From Vulcanimicrobiota bacterium (GTDB lineage Bacteria > Vulcanimicrobiota > Vulcanimicrobiia > Vulcanimicrobiales > Vulcanimicrobiaceae), in assembly GCA_003136655.1 (NCBI GenBank), contig PLFC01000107.1, positions 21,776 to 74,397 on the forward strand: a stretch of 52,622 bases of DNA, read 5' to 3'. Every line of letters starts with the position of its first letter. The stretch's first letter is position 1. The notes beneath the pieces are model-generated. The model was not told the DNA's origin. It saw only the letters and a program-made list of their open reading frames with translations, and did no database searches. Below, in pieces: positions 1-8,913 of this stretch. The position numbers and the translations under genes were made by a program.

Positions 1-1484
1 CCGTAGACGAAGAACGGCTTGCCGTCGACTTCGAAGGTCGAGCTCCCGTTGCTCTGCACGATGCCGGCGCTCGCCGCGGCGGGTGACGGGGCGGCGCTCA
101 GTGCGCTGCCGACTGCGAGCGCGATGCAGGCGGCGGCCTTTGCAAACGGCCAGCGCACGTCGGCGTTGGCGCGCCAGAGATACACGGCGATTCCGGCAGC
201 GATCGTGACGAGTCCGAAGACGATGGCCTTGAGGCCCGAGGAACAAAAGATGTATAGCCAGCCTGCGATGGCGATGGCGTTCGGGATGGGATAGAGCCAG
301 ACGCGGTACGGAGCGCGTATCTGTTTGGCCCGCAAGGCAAACACGGCCGCACACTGGCCTAGGCTCTGCACGATCACCAAGCCCGTGGTCAGCGCCGCGA
401 TCACGTCGCCGAGAGACAACCAGCAAGCCGGGATCGCGAGCAGCCCGATGACGAGCAGCGAAACGTGCGGGAAGCGTCCGCTCTCACTCAATCGAGCGAA
501 GGGACGGAGGAAGATGCCGTCGCGCGCGGCGGCATACGGGATGCGCGAATACGCCAACAGGTTGCCGAACGTCGAGGCGAACGCGGTGACGAGTATCGCC
601 ACGGTGACGACGCGCGCGGCCAGGACGCCCCAGCCACGCTCCACCACCGCGGAGCCGACGTAGTTGGCGATGTCCGGCGCGGCGGCAGTCGGCGTCGCGG
701 GCACGAGCGCGCTCCAGGGGATCGCGCCGAGAACCGCGATCTGCAGCAGTACGTACAGCACGGCCACGATAAGGATTGCGCCGATCGTTGCGAACGGCAG
801 CACGCGCACGGGTTCGCGGATTTCGTCGCCTACGGTCGCGGCCGCGCCGTAACCGTAATAATCGTAGAGCGTGATGACGAGCGCACCGCCGAGCCCGGCG
901 TACAGCATCGCCGAGGCCGGCACGTGGGGATCGAGCGCCACAGCTTGGTGCAGCGAGAAGTGTGGAGACGCGGCGACGATCACGGCGAGCAACGCACCCA
1001 CCGATACGAGTGCGAGACCCAAGCCCGTGGCGGCGATGCGGCCAATCGGTCGATACAGCAAGGCGATGGTGACGAGCCCGACGATCGCGCCGACGAGACC
1101 CTGAAGCCACCAAGTCCCGGCCAGCGGCGCCCACAGATAACCCGCGTATTGCGCAAATCCAATGTACCCGCTCGCAAGCACCATCGGTGCCGCAAACACG
1201 ATCTGCCAGGCGAAGAGAAACGCGAAGAGCCGGCCCCAGCGCTCCGCGCCAAAGGCCTCGCGCAAGAACGCGTAGGTGCCCCCGGAGCCCGGGTAGAGCG
1301 AGCCGAGTTCGGCCCAGATCAAGCCGTCGCAGAGGGCCACCAGCGCGCCGACGAGCCAGCCCCAGAGCGCGAGGCTGCCGTGCAGCTTGGCCAGGACGAG
1401 CGGAATCGTGATCAACGGACCGATGCCGATCATCGTGATCACGTTGACCGAAAGCGCGCCGCGCAAGCCCATCCCGCGAATCAT
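1..1484 (-). CDS. APC-family amino-acid permease with C-terminal extracytoplasmic extension (partial, cut by window edge)
   Basis: Reading the minus strand from ATG 1484 gives a continuous frame that is still open at base 1. About the first 430 residues are a polytopic membrane protein of the amino acid-polyamine-organocation type: the first helix contains ITMIGIGPLI, helix 6 has LYDYYGYGAAATVGDEI, and about 12 hydrophobic segments follow in order. After helix 12 comes one more hydrophobic stretch (ACIALAVGSALSAA), an Ala/Pro/Ser-rich linker and then STFEVDGKPFFVYG, which looks like the opening strand of a secreted glycoside hydrolase of the GH5/35/42 kind. The transporter is seen directly in the sequence; the hydrolase is inferred from only about 12 residues. 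The start is uncertain: an ATG four codons downstream (1472) is possible, and no good ribosome site precedes either. Confidence 0.8.
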   Translation of the reverse strand, partial: MIRGMGLRGALSVNVITMIGIGPLITIPLVLAKLHGSLALWGWLVGALVALCDGLIWAELGSLYPGSGGTYAFLREAFGAERWGRLFAFLFAWQIVFAAPMVLASGYIGFAQYAGYLWAPLAGTWWLQGLVGAIVGLVTIALLYRPIGRIAATGLGLALVSVGALLAVIVAASPHFSLHQAVALDPHVPASAMLYAGLGGALVITLYDYYGYGAAATVGDEIREPVRVLPFATIGAILIVAVLYVLLQIAVLGAIPWSALVPATPTAAAPDIANYVGSAVVERGWGVLAARVVTVAILVTAFASTFGNLLAYSRIPYAAARDGIFLRPFARLSESGRFPHVSLLVIGLLAIPACWLSLGDVIAALTTGLVIVQSLGQCAAVFALRAKQIRAPYRVWLYPIPNAIAIAGWLYIFCSSGLKAIVFGLVTIAAGIAVYLWRANADVRWPFAKAAACIALAVGSALSAAPSPAAASAGIVQSNGSSTFEVDGKPFFVY

Positions 1485-1538
1485 GCACGCGCTCGTTGCG
1501 AACAGGAGGCACCGCTTCCCTCCCCGACTTTGTGAGGC

Positions 1539-2579
1539 ATGGCGACTTCAGAGTTGGGCCGGCTGCTGCGTCTCGACGGCGACGTGCACATCGATTTCAT
1601 CGACTCTCCGGCCTTGCGCGGAAACGCCTTGGGCGATCCGTCGGAGCGGCCGCTGCCGGTCTACACGCCGCCGGGCTACGACCTCGAGGGTTCCAAGCGC
1701 TACCCGGTGCTCTACGTGTTGCACGGCTACACGGGCGACGCCGCGGGCCTGGTCGCGGGCAAGGCCTGGGAGACCAACGTCGTGCAGTGGATCGACAAAC
1801 TCATCACCAGCGGTGCGATGCCGCCGGCGCTACTCGCCGTCGTCGACGGGTTCACCCGCCTGGGCGGTTCGCAGTATATGAATTCGATCCACAACGGCGA
1901 CTACGCGACCTACGTGGTGCGCGATGTCGTGGGCCATCTCGACGCGCACTACCGCACCGTCGCGCGCGAGGGCGGCCGGGCGGTGCTGGGCAAGTCGTCG
2001 GGCGGCTACGGCTCGTTGCACCTGGTGATGACCCAGCCGGGCACATTTGCCGCCTTTGCCTCGCACAGCGGCGACACCAACTTCCGCGCCGCCTCCATAC
2101 GCCAGTTCGGCGATGCCCAGCGCGTGTTGGAGCGCTTCGACCACGATCTCGAAGCGTTCGTGAAGCACTTCGAAGCGCGGCCGAAGCGGCCGTTCGACGA
2201 ATACTCCACGATGGAGATGCTGGGCTATGCATCGGCGTATTCGCCCCGCGAGGCCCAAGCGTTCGCCATCGATCTGCCCTGGAACGCGAAGACCGGCGAG
2301 ATTCGCGACGACGTCTTCGCGCGCTGGTTAGCCTTCGACCCGGTCGAGATGTGCGTGGGCAAGAGGGCCGAGTTCGAGCGCCTTCGCCTGAGCTACGTCG
2401 ACTGCGGCCGGCGCGACGAGTACTACCTCGACCTCGGCGCGCGGATTTTGGCGGGCCGCCTGCGCGAACTCGGGGTCGCGGTGCGCCACGAAGAATTCGA
2501 CGACGACCACAAGAACGTCGGATACCGCTATGCCGTCTCCTTACCGGCGCTCGCCGCGGTGCTCGACCGCGAGGACTAG
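1539..2579 (+). CDS. alpha/beta-hydrolase, esterase D-like (putative esterase family)
   Basis: This 346-residue protein has an alpha/beta-hydrolase fold of the esterase D/enterochelin-esterase type. Residues 45-75 carry the first strands and the oxyanion region (RYPVLYVLHGYTGD). The nucleophile elbow is LGKSSGGYGS at about residue 150, with Ser as nucleophile in a G-x-S-x-G context. A late DDDHKN segment near residue 325 probably supplies the catalytic His. There is no signal peptide, so it is cytoplasmic. The substrate cannot be told; S-formylglutathione, a sugar ester or a siderophore ester are family possibilities. It is transcribed divergently from the permease, and the start ATG lies in an intergenic space of only about 50 bases. 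Confidence 0.85.
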   Translation: MATSELGRLLRLDGDVHIDFIDSPALRGNALGDPSERPLPVYTPPGYDLEGSKRYPVLYVLHGYTGDAAGLVAGKAWETNVVQWIDKLITSGAMPPALLAVVDGFTRLGGSQYMNSIHNGDYATYVVRDVVGHLDAHYRTVAREGGRAVLGKSSGGYGSLHLVMTQPGTFAAFASHSGDTNFRAASIRQFGDAQRVLERFDHDLEAFVKHFEARPKRPFDEYSTMEMLGYASAYSPREAQAFAIDLPWNAKTGEIRDDVFARWLAFDPVEMCVGKRAEFERLRLSYVDCGRRDEYYLDLGARILAGRLRELGVAVRHEEFDDDHKNVGYRYAVSLPALAAVLDRED

Positions 2580-2606
2580 GGGCCGCCGCGCGGCAATCTT
2601 CCAGGC

Positions 2607-3170
2607 ATGACGACTCGTGGCGCCCTGACGCTGCTTGCCTTGGTGGCAGCCTTCTTTGTTGGCGTGTCGCCCGCGCACGCGGCGACCGATCCGCTCTCGT
2701 ACGACGACCCGGGCATGCACTTCAAACCGCCCGACGGCTGGGAGCGGGTTCCGCTCACCAAAGACGGCGAGCCGCCGCCCTCGACCACTGAGGGACCCGT
2801 CGCCGTGTGGGTTTTCGATCGCGGGAAGATCGACCAGCGGGTCATCTCCATCAGCGTCAAGCCGTACGAAGGCGACCTCGAAGGCCTGGAGCGCGAGACC
2901 GAATCAGACATGCGCAACAACACCGACGGCCTCTTCGTCGATAAGCACCAATTGCTCAAGCTCGGCAACGGGATGCCCGCCTATTGGATTCGCACCAGTG
3001 AAGGCAGCGAACTAGGCAAGTATTTCCGACGCTATGAGTATCTCGTCTACGACGGACAACGGAGCATCCAGGTCGCGATGGTCGGTCACCAGGGCGATTT
3101 CGAAGAGAAGGACGCGCACGCCGCGCTCGACTCACTCTACGTCGTGGCCTACCCCAGAGCCCGTCAGTAA
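2607..3170 (+). CDS. secreted protein of unknown function
   Basis: This 187-residue protein begins with a clear Sec signal peptide (TLLALVAAFFVGVSPAHA, cleavage near residue 26). The mature part is hydrophilic and starts with a DPLSYDDPGMHFKPPDGWERVPL segment typical of exported PsbP/DUF1795-like domains, which suggests a small alpha/beta domain. I do not recognise the family with confidence. It follows the esterase by 27 bases on the same strand, so the two may be co-transcribed. Its stop codon overlaps the stop of the convergent cystathionine lyase-type gene by seven bases. Confidence 0.75.
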   Translation: MTTRGALTLLALVAAFFVGVSPAHAATDPLSYDDPGMHFKPPDGWERVPLTKDGEPPPSTTEGPVAVWVFDRGKIDQRVISISVKPYEGDLEGLERETESDMRNNTDGLFVDKHQLLKLGNGMPAYWIRTSEGSELGKYFRRYEYLVYDGQRSIQVAMVGHQGDFEEKDAHAALDSLYVVAYPRARQ

Positions 3171-4321
3171 AGGGCTAACGCCAGCGTGGCGTCGAGGGCG
3201 TGGCGCAGGTCGTCGATGAGGTCGTCGGGATCCTCGATGCCGACGGAGAGCCGGAGTAGGCCCTCGGTCACCCCGCGGCGGTCGCGTTCTTCCTTCGGAA
3301 TCGAACCGTGCGTCATACGCGCGGGATGGCAGAGCAGCGACTCGACGCCGCCCAAACTTTCAGCCAGACTGAAGAGTTTGGTTTCCTTGGCAAAGGCGTA
3401 GACGCGCGCTTCCGGGCCGCGCAGCGTCATCGACACCATGCCGCCGAAGAGCCGCATCTGGCGCTTGGCCAAATCGTGTTGCGGATGGCTCGTCAATCCG
3501 GGATAGTACACCGCCGAGACGTCGTCGCGGCCCGCGAGATATTCGGCGACCTCTTGTGCGTTGCGCGAATGTTCGCGCATGCGCAGCGCTAGCGTCTTGG
3601 CGCCCCGCATCACGAGCCAGGCGTCGAGCGGGCCGGGCACGCCGCCGACCGCATTCTGATGGAATTTCACCACCTCGGCTAGCGCCGCGTCGTTGGTGAC
3701 GACGGCACCGCCGATCGCGTCGCTGTGGCCGCCGATGTATTTCGTGGTGGAATAGACGGCGAAGTCGGCGCCGAGCGCGATGGGCGATTGCAGGTACGGC
3801 GTGGCGAACGTGTTGTCGACCGCGACGATCTGACCGGGCCTGCGCAAGCTGGAGATCGCGGCGATATCGGCCAATTTGAGCAACGGATTGGTGGGCGTCT
3901 CGAGCCAGAAGAGTTTGGTCTCCGGCCGCACGGCCGCACGGACTGCATCGAGATCGGTCATGTCTACGTAGCTGAAGGTGAGGCCGTAGCGGGTCAGCAC
4001 CTTCGAGAAGAGGCGGTAGGTGCCGCCGTACAAGTCGTCGCCAACCACCACGTGATCGCCCGATGATAACAGGTTGAGCACCGCCGACGTCGCGGCCATG
4101 CCGCTGGCAAAGGCGCTACAGTACGTCGCGTCGTCGAGAGAGGCGAGTTGCTGTTCGAGCGCCGTGCGCGTGGGATTGACCGTGCGGCTGTAATCGTAGC
4201 CTCGGTGTTCGCCGATGCCGGTTTGGGTGTACGTGGAGGTTTGGTAAATCGGCACGATCGTCGCGCCGGTGGTGGGGTCGGCGTCTTGCCCGGCGTGGAT
4301 TGCACGCGTGCTGAACTTCAT
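3164..4321 (-). CDS. cystathionine gamma-lyase / gamma-synthase (Cys/Met metabolism PLP enzyme)
   Basis: This 385-residue member of the Cys/Met-metabolism PLP family is a full-length homologue. Visible motifs are YSRTVNPTRTALE (about 44-56), the PLP-phosphate region SAFASGMAATSA, the PLP-ring Asp in VAVDNTFATPY, and the Schiff-base lysine in YSTTKYIGGHSD at about residue 194. SLGGVESLLCHPARMTH near the C-terminus fits the substrate-carboxylate-binding Arg region. Gamma-synthase, gamma-lyase and homocysteine-forming activities cannot be separated by eye. The four-base ATGA overlap with the upstream cystathionine beta-synthase gene favours gamma-lyase and reverse transsulfuration (homocysteine to cysteine) over methionine synthesis. 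Confidence 0.9.
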   Translation of the reverse strand: MKFSTRAIHAGQDADPTTGATIVPIYQTSTYTQTGIGEHRGYDYSRTVNPTRTALEQQLASLDDATYCSAFASGMAATSAVLNLLSSGDHVVVGDDLYGGTYRLFSKVLTRYGLTFSYVDMTDLDAVRAAVRPETKLFWLETPTNPLLKLADIAAISSLRRPGQIVAVDNTFATPYLQSPIALGADFAVYSTTKYIGGHSDAIGGAVVTNDAALAEVVKFHQNAVGGVPGPLDAWLVMRGAKTLALRMREHSRNAQEVAEYLAGRDDVSAVYYPGLTSHPQHDLAKRQMRLFGGMVSMTLRGPEARVYAFAKETKLFSLAESLGGVESLLCHPARMTHGSIPKEERDRRGVTEGLLRLSVGIEDPDDLIDDLRHALDATLALALY

Positions 4322-5715
4322 GCGGTCGCTCCGGGCGTCGCGTTGCCCGCGGACAGGAAGGAGATGATGTCTTGGCGCGTCACTACGCCGGCGGGCTTGC
4401 CGTTATCGGTTACGAGAATCGCCGAGTTGGCCAAGCTCAACAGCTTGTAGGCGCGGTCGATGTCGGCGCTGCCCTCGAGTACCGGGAAGGCGCGACCCAT
4501 CACCTCGCGTACCGGCTGATGCAACACGTCCTGCTGCGCGAAGACGGCTTGCATGACGGCGAGTTCGTTGACGCTGCCCACGCACTCGTCGCCGCGCATG
4601 ACGGGCAGTTGCGAGATCTCGTAACGTCGCAGCAGCTCGAGCGCATGCTTCACCACGTCGCTTTCGCTCAAGAAAAGCAACGGCGGCAGCGGCTGTTTGC
4701 CGAGCAGCACGTCGCCGACGGTGGCCGTGCGTTTGCCGTCGGACATGAAGCCGTTGGCGATCATCCACTCGTCGTTGAAAATCTTCGACATGTAGCCGCG
4801 TCCCGAGTCGGGAAAGACGACCACCAGCACCGCGTCTTCGGGCAGCGTCTTGGCCAGTTTCACCGCGGCGACGGCGGCCGTGCCCGACGAGCCGCCCACG
4901 AGCAAGCCCTCTTCGCGTGTAATGCGGCGCGTCATCAAAAATGAATCGCGATCCGAGACGCGCACCATCTCGTCGATCACCTTGAGGTCGACGGTATCGG
5001 GCAGATACGACATGCCGATGCCCTCGACTTTATACGACTTCGGCGTGTCGCCCGAATAGATCGAGCCTTCGGGGTCGGCGCCCACGACGCGGATCGCCGG
5101 ATTCTTTTCCTTGAGGAACCGGGCCGTGCCGGAGATCGTGCCGCCCGTGCCCACGCCGGAAACGAAGTGCGTGATCGTGCCCGCGGTCTGTTCCCAAATC
5201 TCGGGGCCGGTGCTGTGATAATGCGCGTCGGGATTGGCATGGTTGTGCCACTGGTTGGGCATGAAGGCGCCCGGAATTTCGCTGACCAGCCTGTCTGCCA
5301 CGCCGTAGTACGATTCCGGCGATTCGGTCGGCACGTTGGTCGGCGTGATCACCACTTCGGCGCCGTACGCGCGCAAGAGATCGATCTTTTCCTTCGACAT
5401 CTTATCGGGCATCACGAGGATGCAGCGATAGCCGCGGATCGCGGCCGCCATCGCGAGCCCCGTACCGGTGTTGCCGCTCGTTGCCTCGACGATCGTCGAG
5501 CCGGGCCTGAGCAAGCCCTGGCGCTCCGCATCGAGGAGCATGGCGACGGCCGGCCGGTCCTTGACGCTGCCGCCCGGGTTGACGTACTCGACCTTGGCCA
5601 AGACCAGACACTTCGCGCCGTCGATCACCCGGTTGAGGCGGACGAGCGGGGTGCGCCCTACGGCGTCGAGGGCGCTGTCGAAATAGGCGAGGCGACCGGT
5701 TGCGGCAGTGGTCAT
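4318..5715 (-). CDS. cystathionine beta-synthase (PLP domain plus C-terminal CBS pair)
   Basis: The 465-residue protein starts at ATG 5715; the frame is open further upstream, but homology begins here (FDSALDAVGRTPLVRLN). The PLP lysine is in NPGGSVKDRP (about K52), the substrate loop is EATSGNTGTG, and the phosphate-binding loop is GVGTGGTISG. From about residue 340 come two CBS repeats ending VTDNGKPAGVVTRQDIISFLS. A beta-family fold plus CBS pair matches bacterial and eukaryotic cystathionine beta-synthase, which condenses serine with homocysteine; plain cysteine synthases lack the CBS pair. The frame continues into the downstream lyase gene through a four-base overlap. No S-box or other riboswitch was seen in the short region upstream. 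Confidence 0.9.
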   Translation of the reverse strand: MTTAATGRLAYFDSALDAVGRTPLVRLNRVIDGAKCLVLAKVEYVNPGGSVKDRPAVAMLLDAERQGLLRPGSTIVEATSGNTGTGLAMAAAIRGYRCILVMPDKMSKEKIDLLRAYGAEVVITPTNVPTESPESYYGVADRLVSEIPGAFMPNQWHNHANPDAHYHSTGPEIWEQTAGTITHFVSGVGTGGTISGTARFLKEKNPAIRVVGADPEGSIYSGDTPKSYKVEGIGMSYLPDTVDLKVIDEMVRVSDRDSFLMTRRITREEGLLVGGSSGTAAVAAVKLAKTLPEDAVLVVVFPDSGRGYMSKIFNDEWMIANGFMSDGKRTATVGDVLLGKQPLPPLLFLSESDVVKHALELLRRYEISQLPVMRGDECVGSVNELAVMQAVFAQQDVLHQPVREVMGRAFPVLEGSADIDRAYKLLSLANSAILVTDNGKPAGVVTRQDIISFLSAGNATPGATA

Positions 5716-5793
5716 GGGGCCAAGCGTTCTCGCCCGGCACCCAAATCCCATAGCGGGTGAATCCCCGAGCGGGGCCGAGTAGTCCAAGGGGCT

Positions 5794-6147
5794 ATGGCGA
5801 CAGATTTTCGTAGCGGTAAAGACTTCCCACGGCGCGGCCGCGACGAGTACGGCGGCTTCCTCTGGCTCTTGCGGGCAGCCGACAAGGCGCGCGCGGCGGC
5901 GGCCGGCACGATCCACGATTACATCTATCCCTGTCCGATGGACAAGGGCGTGTTCGATCGCTGGGGCATCACCGTCGACGAGTTCGATACGGCGCTCGCC
6001 TCCAACGCGACCGACGAAGCGATCCTGAACTGGCTCAAGTCGCGCGTCGACGACGCGCACCGCGATGCGGCCAATCGCTGGGTGTCCGTCGAAAAGTCGG
6101 CCAACCTCGACCGTCAGGATGCCGAAGAGGGCGTCGTCGCCGCCTGA
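5794..6147 (+). CDS. DUF5069 family protein
   Basis: A 117-residue cytoplasmic protein. The pattern FPRRGRDEYGGFLWLLRAADKARA followed by YIYPCPMDKGVFDRWGI and a final helix NATDEAILNWL matches the DUF5069 family, whose function is unknown. It sits divergent to the cystathionine beta-synthase and 16 bases before a lipoprotein gene. No catalytic motif is apparent; the conserved Pro-Cys-Pro could matter. Confidence 0.8.
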   Translation: MATDFRSGKDFPRRGRDEYGGFLWLLRAADKARAAAAGTIHDYIYPCPMDKGVFDRWGITVDEFDTALASNATDEAILNWLKSRVDDAHRDAANRWVSVEKSANLDRQDAEEGVVAA

Positions 6148-6163
6148 AGCGAATCGCGCCGAC

Positions 6164-6508
6164 ATGAAGCTCGCGCGTTTTGCTTTGGCAGCGCTGTTGG
6201 CGTGTGCCGCGTTTTCCGGGTGCGGTCCACAGGTACCGCCCGTCGGCAACTATGCGACGATTCAAGGCACGGTGCGCGACGCGTCCACCGGCAATCCGAT
6301 TGCGGGCGCCGTCGTGACCGTCTCCGTCATCGCTTCGAACGCGACGGATTCGAGCGGAACGTACAAGGTATTTCCGGTGCCGACCGGCCCGTACACCTCG
6401 ATCACGGCGAGCGCGCCCGGGTACATGGCCTACTCCGATTATTCCGGCGGCACCTTGACGCCGGGACAAGTGCTCAGCGTCGACATCTCGATGCAGCCTG
6501 GCACGTAA
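6164..6508 (+). CDS. small lipoprotein with carboxypeptidase regulatory-like (beta-sandwich) domain
   Basis: A 114-residue protein starting at ATG 6164. The leader KLARFALAALLACAAFSGC ends in a lipobox (F-S-G-C), so it is predicted to be lipidated. The mature part, TIQGTVRDASTGNPIAGAVV through to a final strand GQVLSVDISM, has the layout of a CarboxypepD_reg-like seven-stranded domain, usually a carbohydrate- or protein-binding accessory module. A longer frame opens at 6065 but would destroy the signal sequence. The end of the gene overlaps the inferred beginning of glycerate kinase. Confidence 0.8.
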   Translation: MKLARFALAALLACAAFSGCGPQVPPVGNYATIQGTVRDASTGNPIAGAVVTVSVIASNATDSSGTYKVFPVPTGPYTSITASAPGYMAYSDYSGGTLTPGQVLSVDISMQPGT

Positions 6509-7631
6509 TCGCGCGGTCGTCGCGCCGGATAAGTTCAGGGGCAGCTTGAGCGCCGTCGCGGCCGCAGCGGCGATCGCGCGCGGCATCGAGGCAGCCGCAC
6601 CGGGCCACTTCGATGTGGTGCAAATCCCGATGGCCGACGGCGGCGAAGGCACGGTCGACGCTTTTCTGGAGACCGGTGCGCGACGGGTGAGCGCGACGGT
6701 GCGCGGTCCGCTCGACGCGCCGGTCGAGGCTGCGTTCGCGCTCGACGGCACGACCGCAGTGGTGGAGATGGCGGCCGCGTCCGGCCTGGCGCTCGTATTC
6801 ACTGCCGAGCGCGATCCGTTGCGCGCCACGACGTACGGCACGGGCGAGTTGCTGCGGGCCGCGCTCGACGCCGGCGCATCGCGCATCGTGGTCGCAGTCG
6901 GCGGCAGCGCGACGAACGACGGCGGCGCCGGCTGCCTGCAGGCGCTGGGCGTGCGCTTGCGCGACCGCGACGGCCACGAGTTGGCGCCCGGCGGAGGCGC
7001 GTTGCGTCAGCTTGCCGAGATCGATCTGGCGGATCTCGATCCGCGCTTGGCGGAGGTGGATCTGGAAGTTGCCGCCGACGTGGACAACCCGCTCTGCGGG
7101 CCGCACGGCGCGAGCGCGGTCTTCGGACCGCAGAAGGGCGCGAGTCCGGACGACGTGGCCCTGCTGGATGCGGCCCTATCGCACTTTGCCGACGTGGCCG
7201 CAGCGCGGCTGGGTGCCGACGTGCGCGACGAGCCCGGCAGCGGCGCGGCCGGCGGCCTGGCGTTCGGCTTGCGCGCGTTTCTCGGCGCGAGCATCCGCCC
7301 GGGCGTCGAAGTCGTGGGTGAGTTGCGCGGGTTGCCGGAGGCCCTCGACGGCGCTGACTGTTGCTTTACCGGTGAAGGAAGCATCGACGCGCAGACGTTA
7401 CGCGGTAAGACGGTCGCCGGGGTCAACGCGATCGCGCGCGCCGCAGGCGTGCGCTACGTGATCGCCTTCGGTGGGCGCGTGACCTCCGATGCGGAGGCCG
7501 CCTTGGCCGAGCAAGGCGTGGTGACGGTGCCGATCGCCGATCGGCCTTTGTCGGGCGCGGACTCGATGGCCTCGGCCGGGCACCTGTTGGAACGCGCGGC
7601 CGCGCGCATAACGCGATTGCTTAGAGCGTGA
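6498..7631 (+). CDS. glxK: glycerate kinase (probable non-canonical CTG start)
   Basis: Glycerate 2-kinase of the GlxK/GarK family, phosphorylating D-glycerate with ATP. Family motifs are ADGGEGTVDAF (about 45-56), GTGELLRAALDAG and VAVGGSATNDGGAGCLQALG, and near the end CFTGEGSIDAQTLRGKT. The family N-terminus should read like VIAPDSFKGSLSA; here VVAPDKFRGSLSA is encoded at 6516-6554. The first ATG/GTG/TTG in this frame is TTG 6546, which lies inside that motif and would remove the conserved first strand. The frame is closed by TGA at 6456, and the only near-cognate codon in between is CTG 6498, giving 377 residues, the usual family length. It overlaps the lipoprotein stop by 11 bases. Confidence 0.85.
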   Translation: MARNRAVVAPDKFRGSLSAVAAAAAIARGIEAAAPGHFDVVQIPMADGGEGTVDAFLETGARRVSATVRGPLDAPVEAAFALDGTTAVVEMAAASGLALVFTAERDPLRATTYGTGELLRAALDAGASRIVVAVGGSATNDGGAGCLQALGVRLRDRDGHELAPGGGALRQLAEIDLADLDPRLAEVDLEVAADVDNPLCGPHGASAVFGPQKGASPDDVALLDAALSHFADVAAARLGADVRDEPGSGAAGGLAFGLRAFLGASIRPGVEVVGELRGLPEALDGADCCFTGEGSIDAQTLRGKTVAGVNAIARAAGVRYVIAFGGRVTSDAEAALAEQGVVTVPIADRPLSGADSMASAGHLLERAAARITRLLRA

Positions 7632-8913
7632 AGCTGAAGACGACCCCCGCCGAGCCTGCGCCTCCGGACTCGGTCGTTCCGTAGAGCGCCGTGGGGCTGA
7701 CTGCGAGGCTGCCGGTCCCCGGAGTGCTGCCGGAAGGCGCGCTGAAACTGTGGAGCACCTTATAGCCGGCGCCTCCTATGCCGATCGCGTAGATCGTTCC
7801 CACGCCGTTCGCGCCGCCGGCCGAGGTGGTGCCGTACAGCTCATTGCCCTTCGCCGATAGCGAGGGCGCCGCCAGCGGAGCGGCGCCGTCGCCGCCGGCT
7901 CCGAACGCGTGCAAGACGCTCTCGGTGAAGCCGCTCGTCCCCTTGGTGAGTTTGAACAGCACGCCCGCGTTGTTCGGGCCGCCGATCTGCGTGGTGCCGT
8001 ATATGTTGCCGGAGGTATCGACGATGACGCCGCTGACCGGTGCTGCGCCGTCGGCCGCCCCGCCTTTGAAGCTGTAGAGCACCGTCTCGGTTTTTGTCGT
8101 CGGCTCGTATTGAAAGACCGTGCCGGCATTTGCGCTGCCCCCACCCGTCGTGCTGCCGTACACGCCCAGCGTAGGATCCTCCGGATCGATGGCCACGGCG
8201 CCGGTGGGATAGGCGCCGTCGCCTTTGGCGGGGCCACGGAAGTTGTACAAGTCCGTGTAGCTCAAGCTCAACGAAAAGCTCGCCAGCGAACCGAAGCCGT
8301 ATTTGCCGCCCTTACTCGCAGGGGTGTACAGCGTGGAAATGTAGCCGAGTTGCCGTTTGGATCCGAACGAGCCACTGGTCACTTCCAGCAAGGGCGACGC
8401 GGGCGCGGCACCTCGCGTCGACTTGAAGTCGAAGGTTCCGGTTTCCTGAAAACCGTCCGCGCCCGGGCTCAACTCCACCACGCCGCCCGCAGAGCCTTTC
8501 GTCGCTCCGCCCTCGTAGGTCACATACAGATTCGCGAGATCGTCTTCGAGCGGTGTGGCGTCGGGTGAGTTGCCGTCGGACCCAAACTCGTGGACGATAC
8601 TTTCGCTGTAGCCCGAACCCGTGTTGGTCAGTTCGAAGACCGTCCCGCGCGACGACGTGCCGCCGGCGTGCGTCGTGCCGAAAACGTCGTCGTTCTGATC
8701 GAGGCTCACGCCGCCCCAAGGATTGGCGCCGTCGGGCGCGCCGGCGAAAGCGTAGAGCACGGCGTAGCCGGTGCTTTGCGGCTCGGCTCCACGAACCGCG
8801 CGCGCTTGTGCCGCAGCGCTTTGCAACGAAGTCGAAGCGAATTGCGAGCCTGCCGCACAACCCGAGCCGAGCAGCGTCGCTGCGGCGAAGCCCAAGAGCC
8901 GTTCAGGGCGCAA
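7621..8913 (-). CDS. GloVer-type tandem-repeat lipoprotein
   Basis: A roughly 430-residue secreted protein built of about seven repeats of 45-55 residues with a recurring core like GTVFELT, GTVFQYEP, GVLFKLTKG, GTIYAIG and GVVFSFTL, each preceded by a YGTT-x-GG or FGTTHAGG element. This is the pattern of choice-of-anchor GloVer proteins, predicted beta-propeller-like surface proteins of unknown role. The chosen start is TTG 8913, giving RPERLLGFAAATLLGSGC with a lipobox-type Cys. It overlaps the yvcK stop region, so translation may be coupled. The frame is open to 8985, which would add an Arg-rich stretch before the signal. It converges with glycerate kinase, overlapping by 11 bases. Confidence 0.8.
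   Translation of the reverse strand: MRPERLLGFAAATLLGSGCAAGSQFASTSLQSAAAQARAVRGAEPQSTGYAVLYAFAGAPDGANPWGGVSLDQNDDVFGTTHAGGTSSRGTVFELTNTGSGYSESIVHEFGSDGNSPDATPLEDDLANLYVTYEGGATKGSAGGVVELSPGADGFQETGTFDFKSTRGAAPASPLLEVTSGSFGSKRQLGYISTLYTPASKGGKYGFGSLASFSLSLSYTDLYNFRGPAKGDGAYPTGAVAIDPEDPTLGVYGSTTGGGSANAGTVFQYEPTTKTETVLYSFKGGAADGAAPVSGVIVDTSGNIYGTTQIGGPNNAGVLFKLTKGTSGFTESVLHAFGAGGDGAAPLAAPSLSAKGNELYGTTSAGGANGVGTIYAIGIGGAGYKVLHSFSAPSGSTPGTGSLAVSPTALYGTTESGGAGSAGVVFSFTL

Noticed and set aside
4318-5793. SAM riboswitch or S-box ahead of the transsulfuration genes
   Set aside because: The 78-base divergent gap holds no recognisable riboswitch core.
5716-6249. N-terminal extension of the cystathionine beta-synthase frame
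   Set aside because: Family homology begins at ATG 5715, and the extension is antisense to the DUF5069 gene and lipoprotein start.
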